Positions 11,266-19,605 of a stretch of DNA of 64,000 bases are shown in pieces (the first letter of the stretch is position 1; each line of letters starts with the position of its first letter). The stretch is from positions 109,515-173,514 of the forward strand of contig JAOTVX010000001.1 in NCBI GenBank assembly GCA_029863175.1. The letters are read 5' to 3'. The stretch is from Betaproteobacteria bacterium (lineage in GTDB: Bacteria > Pseudomonadota > Gammaproteobacteria > Burkholderiales > SG8-41). The translations under genes were made by a program, and so were the position numbers. The notes under the pieces are model-generated. The model did not search any database. It saw only the letters and a program-made list of their open reading frames with translations, and had not been told where the DNA came from.

Positions 11266-12612
11266 ATGGAGATGAAGTTTCCGGAGGAGAAGGGCCCGCA
11301 GCAGTTCGTCAAGGGCGGAACGTTGATCGACGGCTCGGGCAAGAAGCCGATCAAGGATCCCGTCATCGAGTTGAACGGACGTCGCATCAAGCGCGTCGGC
11401 ACCAAGGCGAGCATCAGGATCCCGCCGCGCGCCACCGTGATCGATTGCGGCAACAACACGCTCATGCCGGGGATGATGGATCTGCACATCCACACGGCCA
11501 TGTACAACTGCATGACTTTCCACAACCACCGGGTCGCGCAGTTCGAGATCATGCCGCACTTGCAGCAGATGTACTCGTTGTTCCACGCGCAGAACTGCTT
11601 CGACATGGGTTTCACGACCCTGCGCGATCTCGGCATGAACGGACCCTACGGCCTGCTCGTCAACGAGCTGTGCGCGGTGCGCGACGCCATCAATGCCGGC
11701 ATCGTGGAAGGCCCGCGCATGCTGGTCGCCGGCTTCACGACCATGACCGGATCGCACCTGGATCTCATCCAGCCGCGGGCGATGCATCGCTGGGGCTTCA
11801 ACACGGCTGATGGGCCTTGGGAGCTCAGAAAGCTCGCGCGGAAGAACATGCTCGCCGGCTGTGACGTCATCAAGACGTGCGCGTCCGGAGGCGGAGGCAC
11901 GGACAAGGAAGAGCCCGACATCCGCAATCTCACGCAGGAAGAGCTCGATGCGCTCGTCGACGAAGCGCACGCCCTGCACAAGCACGCGGCGGTGCACTGC
12001 TTCACCACCCAGGCGCAACGCATGGCGATAAAGGCCGGCACCGACACGATCGAGCACATGGTTTTTCACGACGACAAGACCATCGACCTGATTGCCGAGG
12101 TGGGCGTGCCCGTTACGCCCACCCTGTCGCATCGCACGGATCACGCGATCCAACTGCGGCGCGAGCAGGGCACTGCGGAGTTCGTGCTGCGCAAGATGAA
12201 GTATCTGCAGCCCTTCTGCTTCCAGACCTTCCAGAAGATGTACAAGGCTGGCGTCAAGATCGCCATGGGAACCGACATGGGCTTCGAGCCCCACATGGGG
12301 ACGAACGGCGCGGAGCTGGAAATCTATGTCAAGCTCGGGATGAAGCCGATGGACGCGATTCTGACCGCGACTCGCAACGCGGCGCAGGCGCTGAAGATGG
12401 ACAAGGATCTCGGCACGATTGTGGCCGGGAAGCTCGCCGACATCATCGCCATCAACGGCGATCCGCTAAAGAACATCCGTTGCATTCAGGACAAGAAAAA
12501 CATCCAGCTGGTGATGAAGGAAGGCAAGATCTACGCCGATCGCCGCCCGGGAAAGAACAAGAATGTCGTCAACGTAAAGCCGGGGGAGTGGAAGATCGTT
12601 GATTATCTGTAA
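11266..12612 (+). CDS. Metal-dependent amidohydrolase (imidazolonepropionase/prolidase-like)
   Basis: TIM-barrel amidohydrolase of 448 residues, without a signal peptide. It has the N-terminal beta-sandwich start (FVKGGTLIDGSGKKP), metal ligands in MPGMMDLHIHTAM, a second His in AAVHCFTTQAQRMA, a third in DTIEHMVFHDD, and the late Asp in MGTDMGFEPHMG. The C-terminal AGKLADIIAINGDPLKN is typical of the superfamily. GAGGGAGG lies about 12 bases upstream of the start. It acts on an amide or cyclic C-N bond, but the substrate is not identifiable. A perfect 13-bp hairpin overlaps its stop codon. Confidence 0.85.
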   Translation: MEMKFPEEKGPQQFVKGGTLIDGSGKKPIKDPVIELNGRRIKRVGTKASIRIPPRATVIDCGNNTLMPGMMDLHIHTAMYNCMTFHNHRVAQFEIMPHLQQMYSLFHAQNCFDMGFTTLRDLGMNGPYGLLVNELCAVRDAINAGIVEGPRMLVAGFTTMTGSHLDLIQPRAMHRWGFNTADGPWELRKLARKNMLAGCDVIKTCASGGGGTDKEEPDIRNLTQEELDALVDEAHALHKHAAVHCFTTQAQRMAIKAGTDTIEHMVFHDDKTIDLIAEVGVPVTPTLSHRTDHAIQLRREQGTAEFVLRKMKYLQPFCFQTFQKMYKAGVKIAMGTDMGFEPHMGTNGAELEIYVKLGMKPMDAILTATRNAAQALKMDKDLGTIVAGKLADIIAINGDPLKNIRCIQDKKNIQLVMKEGKIYADRRPGKNKNVVNVKPGEWKIVDYL

Positions 12613-12633
12613 TTCGCTCTGCGAATTACAGAT
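12605..12633. repeat. Perfect 13-bp inverted repeat over the amidohydrolase stop
   Basis: Arms ATCTGTAATTCGC and GCGAATTACAGAT have a 3-base centre. The TAA stop (12610-12612) lies in the left arm. There is no T run, so it is not a standard intrinsic terminator. Confidence 0.8.
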
Positions 12634-12681
12634 TAATGAGGGAACGGAACGAACAGTAACTTTTAACTCAGGGTGAGGCAC

Positions 12682-13200
12682 ATGGCGATGCGCAAGAGTT
12701 CAGCCGGGAAATCCTCCAATGTCGGCGCGCGCAAGCGCGCCGGTGGTCAGTTTTCGTCGCGTGGCGCGACGAAAACTAAGGGCGCGACGAAGGGCGGTAA
12801 CGGGCGTTACCAGTTCAAGCTGGCGGGCCTGAAGAAGGTTCCAGCCGGAACTGGCTACTCGACGTCGCATGGCGGCGTTGTGGAAGGCAAACGGATGCTC
12901 GTAGGCTACATCCACAAGCCGCGCGGCACCGGCTCGCGCATGCACACGCACAAGAACGAGCAGTTCAACTTCGTGGTCCAGGGCACACTGAAGGGCTCGG
13001 TCAATGGCAAGCGCGTGCTGGCACCCGCTGGCACGCTGATCTATATTCCGGCAAACGTGCCGCACACGCTCGTCGCCACGCCGGAAAAGAACGTGATCTT
13101 CATCGCCATCAAGGATCTCTCGCAGGGCATTATCGGAAAGGCGGTCGACGGCACGATGGCGGGGCCGCTCTACGAGCGCGGCTACGGCCCGCGCGATTAG
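12682..13200 (+). CDS. Cupin-domain protein with a basic N-terminal tail
   Basis: A small conserved-barrel protein of 172 residues. The first 45 or so residues are rich in Lys, Arg, Ser and Gly (KSSAGKSSNVGARKRAGG, then TKTKGATKGG), unlike a secretion signal and reminiscent of a nucleic-acid-binding tail. The cupin core has metal-type ligands HTHKNEQFNFVVQGTLKG and, in motif 2, IPANVPHTLVA. The start is the ATG after GGTGAGG; an upstream GTG at 12673 is possible. A perfect palindrome falls in the tail. Function is unknown; it sits between the amidohydrolase and a carboxyltransferase. Confidence 0.75.
   Translation: MAMRKSSAGKSSNVGARKRAGGQFSSRGATKTKGATKGGNGRYQFKLAGLKKVPAGTGYSTSHGGVVEGKRMLVGYIHKPRGTGSRMHTHKNEQFNFVVQGTLKGSVNGKRVLAPAGTLIYIPANVPHTLVATPEKNVIFIAIKDLSQGIIGKAVDGTMAGPLYERGYGPRD
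12747..12775. repeat. Perfect 13-bp inverted repeat inside the cupin gene
   Basis: Arms AGTTTTCGTCGCG and CGCGACGAAAACT surround a TGG centre. It encodes part of the low-complexity basic tail, about codons 22-32. Confidence 0.8.
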
Positions 13201-13211
13201 GTCCAGCCGGC

Positions 13212-14747
13212 GTGTCCCACGAAGACCTCCTGAGGCAGCTCGAGGAGAACACCACCGCCGCGCTTGCGATGGGCGGGCCCGAGAAACTCGCCGAGCGCAA
13301 GGCCCAGCGGCTGCTCAATGCGCGCGAGCGCATCGATTATCTCGTCGACCCGGGGTCCTTCGTCGAATCGGGCCGCTTTGCCCGCGCGATCCGCCCCGAG
13401 GTGAGGCACAAGACGCCGGCTGACGGCAAGGTCGTGGGTTTCGCGCGGATCGGCGGGCGGGAAGTTGCGCTCGTCTCGAACGACTTCACCGTGCTCGGCG
13501 CCTCGTCGAGCGTGGTCAACATGAAGAAGATCAAGCATGTCAAGCAGACCGCGTCCAAGCGCGGTTTGCCGCTGGTCCTGCTTGGCGAGTCCTCGGGCGC
13601 ACGCATGCCGGACCGCATGGGCGCGGCCGGGCGCGCGATCATCGCGCAGGATTCCACTGAGTACCAGCGGCTGCGCGAGACCCCCTGGGTTTCTGCGTTG
13701 CTCGGCCAGTGCTACGGCTCTTCAACGTGGTACTCGGCTATGTCCGATTTCGTCGTGATGCGCAAAGGTGCCATCATGGCGATCGCCAGCCCTAGCGTTA
13801 CCTCCATCGCGATTGGCAAGCCGATCGACCCGGAGGACCTGGGCGGCTGGAAGCTCCTGACCGGTATCTCCGGGCTGGCCGATCTGGCGGTCGACACTGA
13901 CGAGCAGGCGCTCGACGCCATCAGGCGATTCCTGTCCTACCTGCCGAGCCACAGCATGGAGCCGCCGCCGGAGTACCCCGTGCCGGCCGGCTCGGATGAG
14001 CCGTGCCGCAAGGTTCTCGATGTCCTGCCCGAGTCGCGCAACAAGGTCTATGACGGGCGCAAGATCATCGCCGCGATCGCGGATCTCGAGTCGCCCTTCG
14101 AACTGAAAGAGCGCTACGGCCGTTCCGTGTCGACTGTGTTCGCGCGCCTCGACGGCAAGAGCGTGGGCTTCGTCGCCAACAACCCCCTGTTCAAAGGCGG
14201 GGCGCTTGATGCAGACGCGTGCCAGAAGGTCACGAGCTTCATGGTGCTGTGCGATTCCTTCAACATCCCTCTCGTGTTCCTGGTGGATGTGCCCGGATTC
14301 CTGATCGGGCTTGAGGGCGAGATGCGCGGCATGCCCGGCAAGGTGATCAACTGGATGAATGCACTGACGCAGGTTACCGTGCCCAGGATCACGGTCATCA
14401 TGCGCAAGAACTATGGCCAGGCGTTCATCAACATGGGCGGCGGCAAGAACACCGACGAGGTGGCGTGCTGGCCGATGGCGGATCTGGGATTCATGGATCC
14501 GGCGGTCTCCGTCAACGTGCTCTACGGATTGAAGCGCGAAGACGATCCGGAGCGCTTCAAGGAACTCGTGGCCGAGGTCGAGCGCGACACGGCGCCTTGG
14601 GGTCTCGCCGAACTCTACGAAGCACAGAACGTGATCGATCCGCGCGATACGCGTCAATTCCTGATTCGCACGTTGCAGGTCCACCGCATGCGCATGAAAA
14701 GAGGCGTGGGCGAGCACCTGTTGCGCAACTGGCCGACGAGCTATTAG
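13212..14747 (+). CDS. Acyl-CoA carboxylase carboxyltransferase subunit (first copy)
   Basis: Transfers a carboxyl group from carboxybiotin to an acyl-CoA (AccD/PccB family). The length of 511 residues is standard. The N-terminal half has GESSGARMPDRMG and NDFTVLGASSSVVNMKK. The C-terminal half has NNPLFKGGALDADACQK, LVDVPGFLIG, and FINMGGGKNTDE. The GTG start is 12 bases after the cupin stop. A second carboxyltransferase lies at 23165, but only one biotin carboxylase and one biotin carrier are seen, so the two may share them. The acyl substrate is unknown. Confidence 0.9.
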   Translation: MSHEDLLRQLEENTTAALAMGGPEKLAERKAQRLLNARERIDYLVDPGSFVESGRFARAIRPEVRHKTPADGKVVGFARIGGREVALVSNDFTVLGASSSVVNMKKIKHVKQTASKRGLPLVLLGESSGARMPDRMGAAGRAIIAQDSTEYQRLRETPWVSALLGQCYGSSTWYSAMSDFVVMRKGAIMAIASPSVTSIAIGKPIDPEDLGGWKLLTGISGLADLAVDTDEQALDAIRRFLSYLPSHSMEPPPEYPVPAGSDEPCRKVLDVLPESRNKVYDGRKIIAAIADLESPFELKERYGRSVSTVFARLDGKSVGFVANNPLFKGGALDADACQKVTSFMVLCDSFNIPLVFLVDVPGFLIGLEGEMRGMPGKVINWMNALTQVTVPRITVIMRKNYGQAFINMGGGKNTDEVACWPMADLGFMDPAVSVNVLYGLKREDDPERFKELVAEVERDTAPWGLAELYEAQNVIDPRDTRQFLIRTLQVHRMRMKRGVGEHLLRNWPTSY

Positions 14748-14868
14748 CAGCGGCTGCCAGAATCACGCAGGATTTAGCCGCAGATAAGCGCCGATTAGAT
14801 CAATAAGTGGTTAGAGGGTGAGCTGGCAGGCTTGCGCGAAATCGTTTCCAGTCCAGGGAGGGTGTGAA

Positions 14869-15288
14869 ATGCAGTGCGGGTGTCTGACAAGTACGAGGTC
14901 CGGTGATGCTGGCGCCGATACCGGCGACGCACCGGCGCGCCCAGGCCCAGCGCTGGGGCTGGCATTGATCGTGGCGCTCGTGGCGGGCTGCGTCTACGTT
15001 GACGATGTGCGGGAATCCGTTCTCCCGGCCCGCATCGATTACTCATGCGCGGGAAACAAGGTCCTGCCGGTGTCGCGCGCGCCCGGTCAGAAGCACGCCG
15101 CAGTCCTCCTCGATGGAAAGTGGGTGAAGCTGGCGCGCGCCGATAGCGCGGCGCAGGAAAAGTACAGCAATGGAACCTACGCCCTGTACCTGCATGATGA
15201 ACGCGCGATGTTGGAGGACCAAGGGCGGGTCCTGTACGGGCCGTGCACCTCGCCGGTTGATCTCCCGACGGCTCGCCGTTATCGCTGA
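14869..15288 (+). CDS. MliC-like lipoprotein (putative C-type lysozyme inhibitor)
   Basis: Small lipoprotein of 139 residues. An extended N-terminus leads to a lipobox-like LIVALVAGC near residue 40. The mature part has two spaced Cys (IDYSCAGNK and VLYGPCTSP) and alternating strands (KHAAVLLDGKWVKLAR, TYALYLHDERAMLEDQG), matching the MliC pattern of periplasmic lysozyme inhibitors. AGGGAGGG precedes the ATG at a good distance. The family assignment is by eye. Confidence 0.7.
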   Translation: MQCGCLTSTRSGDAGADTGDAPARPGPALGLALIVALVAGCVYVDDVRESVLPARIDYSCAGNKVLPVSRAPGQKHAAVLLDGKWVKLARADSAAQEKYSNGTYALYLHDERAMLEDQGRVLYGPCTSPVDLPTARRYR

Positions 15289-15341
15289 GAGTTCCGCGTG
15301 GCGGCGCACAGCGGCGCGTAGTGACGCCTGAGGTTGTCGCG

Positions 15342-15617
15342 ATGAAGCCGCGCTTGTTCTACGTTATCGCTTGGCTGCCGCTCGCCCTCCTGCTTGGAGT
15401 CCAACTCTACGCGCGCCAGTTCGATGGTTGGGGTCGGTGGGCGGCCGCACCCTTGTTTCTGCTGCCGGTCATCTTGAGCGCGGTGTTGGTCGTGTTCGGC
15501 GTCGCGATCTGCCGTCGTGAGGCCGCAGCGGGTCGCGCGCTGGCCGCTATGGCTACCGCAACGCTGGCCGCCGCCATTCCCGCGCTCTGGTTTGTGGTGC
15601 GCGTGCTCGCGAGCTGA
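15342..15617 (+). CDS. Small three-helix membrane protein, unknown function
   Basis: 91 residues with three hydrophobic segments (LFYVIAWLPLALLLGVQLY; APLFLLPVILSAVLVVFGVA; ALAAMATATLAAAIPALWFV). A GTG seven codons upstream is an alternative start. It probably sits in the inner membrane. No family was recognised. A 7-bp inverted repeat (15601-15607 with 15620-15626) brackets the stop. Confidence 0.55.
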   Translation: MKPRLFYVIAWLPLALLLGVQLYARQFDGWGRWAAAPLFLLPVILSAVLVVFGVAICRREAAAGRALAAMATATLAAAIPALWFVVRVLAS

Positions 15618-15665
15618 GCAGCACGCGGCGTTTCGTAGCGGCGTTATTGCCCGGCGCCACGCCAA

Positions 15666-16643
15666 TCAGGGAGCGACGGGCGTCGGCGGCGGCAAAACCG
15701 CGCCCTTCTCACCGGCGACGCGGCGTAGAACGTCGGGACGGTCGCTGATGATGCCGTCGACTCCCCAGTCGATGAGGCGCCGCATGTCGGCGGGCTCGTT
15801 CACCGTCCATACCACGACTTTTAAACCGAACGCGTGTGCTTCCTTGACCGCTTCGCGCGTGAGATCGCCGCTATACGGCGACCACACGGCCCCTCCCGCC
15901 GCCTTGACCATCCGGGGAATGGCCCCCTCGAACTGACTTACATGTAAGCCAGCCGTCCAAGGTGAGGATGGACGGCTGGCTTGAATGTTGTCCATGAAGT
16001 CGCTGACCGTCGTGAGATAAACGGTCGCGATTTCCGGCGCGTCCGCCTGCACGACGGCGAGCGTGCGCCAGTCGAACGACTGGATAGCCGTGCGATCGGC
16101 CATTCCGGCCGCCCGCACGGCTGAAATGAGTACACGGGCAAAGACCTCTGGGGCGACCGTCTCATCCGGCGCCAACGGGGATGTCTTCGTCTCGATGTTG
16201 AAGCGCACCGTGTCGTTGGCGGCCTTGCGCACGAGATTAAACACGTCTGATAGTCGCGGGATGCGTGCACCGTCGACCGCCTGCTGCTCCGGCCAGCGCT
16301 TCGCGTAGGCGCTCGCCGGGTTGATGCGGCCTACGTCGTAGCGCTGCAGTTCTTCGTAAGTGAGGTCACGAATACGGGGACCGGGGTTCGTCAGCCAGTT
16401 CCCGTCTGGCCCGCGAGTCAGGTCCGGGTTCAGGACGGAGTCGTGACCGATTACGGCCACGCCGTCCTTTGTGACCGCGCAATCCATCTCGAGCGTGGTG
16501 ACGCCGATCGAGAGCGCGCGGGCGAAGGCCGCCAGCGTGTTCTCGGGTGCGAGCCCGCGCGCGCCACGGTGGCCCTGCAAATCAAGCGCGTATGTGCCAG
16601 TGGCGGCCATGGTGAATGCTGCACAAATTATCGCGAAGCGCAT
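15666..16643 (-). CDS. Periplasmic glycerophosphodiester phosphodiesterase
   Basis: Hydrolyses glycerophosphodiesters to glycerol-3-phosphate and an alcohol. The ATG giving MRFAIICAAFTMAATGTYA is chosen because it provides a clean signal peptide; the 58 extra codons upstream translate a short-period repeat and are not real. The mature protein begins with HRGARGLAPENTL, then EMDCAVTKDGVAVIGHD, carrying the GDPD catalytic His and metal ligands. Further on are FNIETKTSP and AIQSFDWRTL, and it ends with VDGIISDRPDVLRRV. The length is 325 residues, normal for the family. The gene contains a 14-bp perfect inverted repeat. Confidence 0.9.
   Translation of the reverse strand: MRFAIICAAFTMAATGTYALDLQGHRGARGLAPENTLAAFARALSIGVTTLEMDCAVTKDGVAVIGHDSVLNPDLTRGPDGNWLTNPGPRIRDLTYEELQRYDVGRINPASAYAKRWPEQQAVDGARIPRLSDVFNLVRKAANDTVRFNIETKTSPLAPDETVAPEVFARVLISAVRAAGMADRTAIQSFDWRTLAVVQADAPEIATVYLTTVSDFMDNIQASRPSSPWTAGLHVSQFEGAIPRMVKAAGGAVWSPYSGDLTREAVKEAHAFGLKVVVWTVNEPADMRRLIDWGVDGIISDRPDVLRRVAGEKGAVLPPPTPVAP
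15946..15982. repeat. Perfect 14-bp inverted repeat inside the phosphodiesterase gene
   Basis: Arms AAGCCAGCCGTCCA and TGGACGGCTGGCTT flank a 9-base centre. A further ACAT/ATGT pair (15940-15943, 15985-15988) extends it across a 2-base mismatch. Both arms are coding. Confidence 0.8.
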
Positions 16644-16672
16644 GCCCGATGGGTCGAGGGAGCCCGTGAAGT

Positions 16673-16750
16673 TGGGAGATCGGGAGATGGAAAACCGGGA
16701 GATCGTGAGATCGGAAAATCGTGAGATCGGGAAATCGGGAGATGGAAAAA
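16673..16750. repeat. Short-period repeat (GGGAGATC type)
   Basis: A run of degenerate 7-8 base units (GGGAGATC, GTGAGATC, GGAAAATC) sits between two minus-strand genes. It reads through as an artificial N-terminal extension of the phosphodiesterase frame. Confidence 0.7.
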
Positions 16751-16797
16751 ACGCAGTCTCCCTCTCACGCTCTGACGCGCTCCCGTTCTCACGGATC

Positions 16798-17484
16798 TTA
16801 TCCGCCGCCGGGCGCAAGCCCTGTCATCCGCCATCCACCTTCGGTCTTGACGAAGCAGGCGGCGTGCTCGATCGGGCTGCGGATCTGTTCTTCCGGAACA
16901 TAACCCTCGCCGTTCCTTACCTTGACTTTGACCCAGCGCTGCTTCACGTCCGCGGCCTTATCGGTGACCTCCCAGTCGGAGATCGTGACGATGTCGTAGG
17001 AGAGCACCTGCACCGTCGCCGACCTCGACGACGGCCCCGCTTTTACCAGGACCTCGCGCGCGACCGCCGCGCCGTGCTGGAACGGATCCACGTCCTGCGG
17101 CCACTTCGCGAGCAGGTACGGTGCGCAGAGCTCGCGGCGGCCATTTTCACGCTCGAGGTACGCGGAACCGAGAAAGAGCGCGGAGCGCAGCGCGTGCCAC
17201 AGGGGACCCTTCTCGGCATCGACTTCCCATCGCTTTCTGAATTCCGCGGCGCCGCGGGGCGCTTCGAGGCCGGTGCGCACGTCCTGCGCGAGGATCCCCA
17301 TCACGTGTTTACGGTCGCGCACCTCCGCGGCGTTGAGCAGCCGGTTACGGAAGCTGACCCAGGACGGGTCGCGCGCGGCCTCGTCCACGGGCTCGAGCCG
17401 GCCCTCCTGACCGAGCGCGGGCGCCGGGGGCGGGCCAACCAGCATGGCCACCAGAACGAAGGGCAGCGCGATTTTTGCGGTCAT
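16798..17484 (-). CDS. Secreted protein with a possible C-terminal SH3-like region
   Basis: 228 residues with a signal peptide (KIALPFVLVAMLVGPPPAPA). The C-terminal part has VLVKAGPSSRSATVQVLSYD, then QRWVKVKVRNGEGYVPEEQI, the alternation expected of a bacterial SH3 domain, followed by ACFVKTEGGWRMTGLAPGG. Its ATG overlaps the stop of the upstream enoyl-CoA hydratase by 4 bases, so it is in that operon. The role is unknown; cell-wall binding is a guess from the SH3-like fold. Confidence 0.65.
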   Translation of the reverse strand: MTAKIALPFVLVAMLVGPPPAPALGQEGRLEPVDEAARDPSWVSFRNRLLNAAEVRDRKHVMGILAQDVRTGLEAPRGAAEFRKRWEVDAEKGPLWHALRSALFLGSAYLERENGRRELCAPYLLAKWPQDVDPFQHGAAVAREVLVKAGPSSRSATVQVLSYDIVTISDWEVTDKAADVKQRWVKVKVRNGEGYVPEEQIRSPIEHAACFVKTEGGWRMTGLAPGGG

Positions 17485-18296
17485 TTGCCCTTGAAGTCAC
17501 CGGCGCGCTTTTCGAAGAACGCGCCGAGCGCTTCGAGGTGGTCCCCCGTTTTCTGCAATATCGCCTGAAACGACGCGCAGGTCTCGAGATGGTCCTCGAG
17601 ACTCTGTTCCTGAGCCAGCTTGAGCGTGCGCTTGGCGTAGCGCACGGCTAGCGGCGGCTTTGCCGCGATCTGCGCGGCGATTTCCTGCGCGCGCGGCATG
17701 AGCGCCTCGGGCTCGGTCACCTCGAGCAGGATGCCGATGGCGCGCGCTTCCTCGGCTTTAATGACACGGCCGGTCAAGGTCAGCTCGGCGGCGCGTTGTG
17801 TCCCGACGAGGCGCTGGAGAAACCAGGCGCCACCGTCGCCGGCAATCAGGCTCAGGTTGATGAACGATTCGCCGAACTGCGCACGAGTCGAGCCGATACG
17901 GATATCGCACATATTCGCGAGATCGAAGCCTGCGCCCATTGCCGGGCCGTTTACCGCGGCAATAATGGCGATTTCGGAGCGGCGCATTGCCACTGGAATG
18001 CGTTGAATGCCGCGGCGGTAGTATTGCTCGAGCTCAAAAGACGCTGCGGTACCGGAACGCTCGCGCATTACCTTAATGTTGCCTCCGGCGGAGAACGCGC
18101 TGCCGGCGCCGGTCAGAATCAGCACCGAGAGGCCCTCGCATGCATTCGCCCATTCCAGCGCCGCACAAATGTCGTCAACGAGGCCGGTCCCAGTGAGCGT
18201 GTTGCGTACGTCGTCGCGTCGCAACGTGAGTACCGCCACGCGCCCGTCGCGAGCGAGCGTGGCATCCTTGAGGGTTGGCAGGCTTGTGGTGCTCAT
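17481..18296 (-). CDS. Enoyl-CoA hydratase/isomerase family protein (first copy)
   Basis: Crotonase-fold protein of 271 residues. Oxyanion-hole regions are GSAFSAGGNIKVM and NGPAMGAGFDLANMCD. The segment FGESFINLSLIAGDGGAWFL holds the usual position of the second catalytic Glu as Asp (GDGG), so it may be an isomerase or a non-hydratase crotonase. The C-terminus LGAFFEKRAGDFKGK is family-like. It overlaps the secreted-protein gene. The substrate is unknown. Confidence 0.85.
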   Translation of the reverse strand: MSTTSLPTLKDATLARDGRVAVLTLRRDDVRNTLTGTGLVDDICAALEWANACEGLSVLILTGAGSAFSAGGNIKVMRERSGTAASFELEQYYRRGIQRIPVAMRRSEIAIIAAVNGPAMGAGFDLANMCDIRIGSTRAQFGESFINLSLIAGDGGAWFLQRLVGTQRAAELTLTGRVIKAEEARAIGILLEVTEPEALMPRAQEIAAQIAAKPPLAVRYAKRTLKLAQEQSLEDHLETCASFQAILQKTGDHLEALGAFFEKRAGDFKGK

Positions 18297-18372
18297 TTGA
18301 TAGCGAGAAGAAAGGCTGTTGTTGCAAGCGCGCTATGTTACGCAGCGCACGCGGCAGGCACAACCCGCCGTG

Positions 18373-18381
18373 CTATACTCG
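18373..18381 (+). promoter_or_regulatory. Extended -10 promoter for the biotin carrier gene
   Basis: TGC followed by TATACT fits an extended -10, 47 bases before the start codon. No -35 is evident, which such promoters do not require. Confidence 0.45.
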
Positions 18382-18427
18382 CCGCGGCATTTTTTGCAGG
18401 ACATCGTAAGATTTCACATACGTACGC

Positions 18428-18649
18428 ATGGCACGTATCGATATCAAGTCCGAAATCACCGGGACGGTCTGGAAGGTCACGACGGGGCCTGGAGACAAGG
18501 TCGACTCCGGCGACGCGCTGCTCATCATAGAGTCGATGAAGATGGAAATTCCGGTGATTACGGAAGATGCAGGAACGGTCGTGGAAATCCTCGTCCAAGA
18601 GAAGGAAGCTGTGGCCGAAGGCCAGGTGGTCGCCGTCCTTGATGGCTAG
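18428..18649 (+). CDS. Free-standing biotin carrier domain of an acyl-CoA carboxylase
   Basis: 73-residue biotinyl domain carrying carboxybiotin between biotin carboxylase and carboxyltransferase. The biotinylation motif is ESMKMEIPV, with Lys near residue 37, and the second half mirrors the first as in all biotinyl domains (GTVVEILVQEKEAVAEGQVV). There is no N-terminal extension, unlike AccB. It has its own promoter and is followed by a terminator. It lies between the two carboxyltransferase genes and probably serves one or both. Confidence 0.9.
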   Translation: MARIDIKSEITGTVWKVTTGPGDKVDSGDALLIIESMKMEIPVITEDAGTVVEILVQEKEAVAEGQVVAVLDG

Positions 18650-18678
18650 AACGTGTGTCGAAAACCGAAAGACATTCC

Positions 18679-18712
18679 TAGCCGCGTTTATCTGCGGCTA
18701 AATCGGGTTTTT
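18679..18712 (+). terminator. Terminator between convergent biotin-carrier and GntR genes
   Basis: Stem TAGCCGC/GCGGCTA with an 8-base loop is followed 7 bases later by a T5 run on the plus strand. The arms are a copy of the TATCTGCGGC intergenic repeat. The GntR gene's stop codon (18688-18690) lies in the loop. Confidence 0.55.
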
Positions 18713-19488
18713 GACCTGCTTGGCGGCGATCGGCGGTTGCACTGAGTAGGCGGGTTAGCGGTTTCAGTCCACTCACGACTCACGATGGACGCTTTTTCCA
18801 GTAGCTTGATTGCGGCGTCGCGCGAATCGCGGACGCGTCGCTCCGCGGCCTGTTGGGCCGCTTCCCCGTCTCCCTCACGGATGGCTCGCACCAGCTGCTG
18901 CCAGCTCTTGAGAGATTGACGTCGCCGTTCCGGAGTGGAAAGGCCGAGCCGCGAGTAACGCAGGGTTTGCAGGGCGAGCGAGCCGAGGATGCTGCTTAGT
19001 CGCTTGTTGGGTGTCGCCTCGTTGAGCAGCCGGTTCACTTCGGATACCGTTTCGACGTAACGCGCGCCGTCCCCTGCCTCGCGCACGAGACGGGTGAGCT
19101 TGCCGACCTCGGCCTCGATCACCGGCAGCAAGTTCAGCCGCGCCGGGTGATCGGCGAGCTGGCGGTCACGCAATCCGTTGAGCACCGCCCGAATGTCAAA
19201 GATCTCTCGCACCTCATCGACCGAGAGATTGGTGACCTGCGCGCCGCGGCGCGGCAGGATGGTGACCAGGCCTTCTTTCTCCAGCAGGCGCAGCGCTTCG
19301 CGCACCGGCCCGCGGCTCACTGCAAACTCCGCGGCGACTGCCTGCTCGAGTACGCGCTGCCCCGGTCCGTAAGCACCGCTCGCGATGCGTCGCGAAAGCT
19401 CCGCGGCGATCTGCTCGGACAAGGATTGGGTGAGTGAGGTCGCGCCGGCCGGCTCGCTCCTGCCGCGCGCCTCAAGGGGGTGCGCCAT
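18688..19488 (-). CDS. GntR-family regulator with FCD-type ligand domain
   Basis: FadR-subfamily transcription factor of 266 residues. The N-terminal winged helix has SLSEQIAAELSRRIASGAYG, then VLEQAVAAEFAVSRGPVREA and LRLLEKEGLVTILPRRGAQV. An all-helical ligand-binding domain follows (DEVREIFDIRAVLNGLRDRQ). The ATG at 19488 is preferred to the 18-codon-longer start, which runs into the operator. It is divergent from the sulfite-oxidase-like gene. It probably represses itself and possibly neighbours; the ligand is likely an acid or acyl compound, by family only. Confidence 0.85.
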   Translation of the reverse strand: MAHPLEARGRSEPAGATSLTQSLSEQIAAELSRRIASGAYGPGQRVLEQAVAAEFAVSRGPVREALRLLEKEGLVTILPRRGAQVTNLSVDEVREIFDIRAVLNGLRDRQLADHPARLNLLPVIEAEVGKLTRLVREAGDGARYVETVSEVNRLLNEATPNKRLSSILGSLALQTLRYSRLGLSTPERRRQSLKSWQQLVRAIREGDGEAAQQAAERRVRDSRDAAIKLLEKASIVSREWTETANPPTQCNRRSPPSRSKTRFSRR

Positions 19489-19516
19489 GCAGGGGACGAT
19501 ACTGGCCGCTTGTAAT

Positions 19517-19543
19517 ATTGTCAACAATATTATTGACAACAAT
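19517..19543. promoter_or_regulatory. Candidate GntR operator
   Basis: Two similar 12-base elements, ATTGTCAACAAT (19517-19528) and ATTGACAACAAT (19532-19543), start 15 bases apart. They also form an inverted pair TTGTCAA/TTGACAA. This AT-rich site in GC-rich DNA lies 29 bases upstream of the GntR start and resembles FCD-type GntR operators. Confidence 0.55.
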
Positions 19544-19605
19544 AAGGGCTATGCCTACCATGACCTTCCCCGCGCCGCCTTGCGCAGCCTCGCGTTTCCA
19601 ATCCC

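Noticed and set aside
10288..12294. A 668-codon open frame on the minus strand opposite the GTPase and amidohydrolase genes
   Set aside because: It is an antisense shadow of two clear genes in GC-rich DNA; its product is Arg/His-rich with no recognisable domain.
14941..14962. Near-palindrome in the lipoprotein gene (10 of 11 pairs)
   Set aside because: It is imperfect and lies in a GC-rich signal-peptide coding stretch; not counted with the perfect ones.
16644..16817. 58-residue N-terminal extension of the phosphodiesterase
   Set aside because: It translates a GGGAGATC repeat; the signal peptide begins at 16643.
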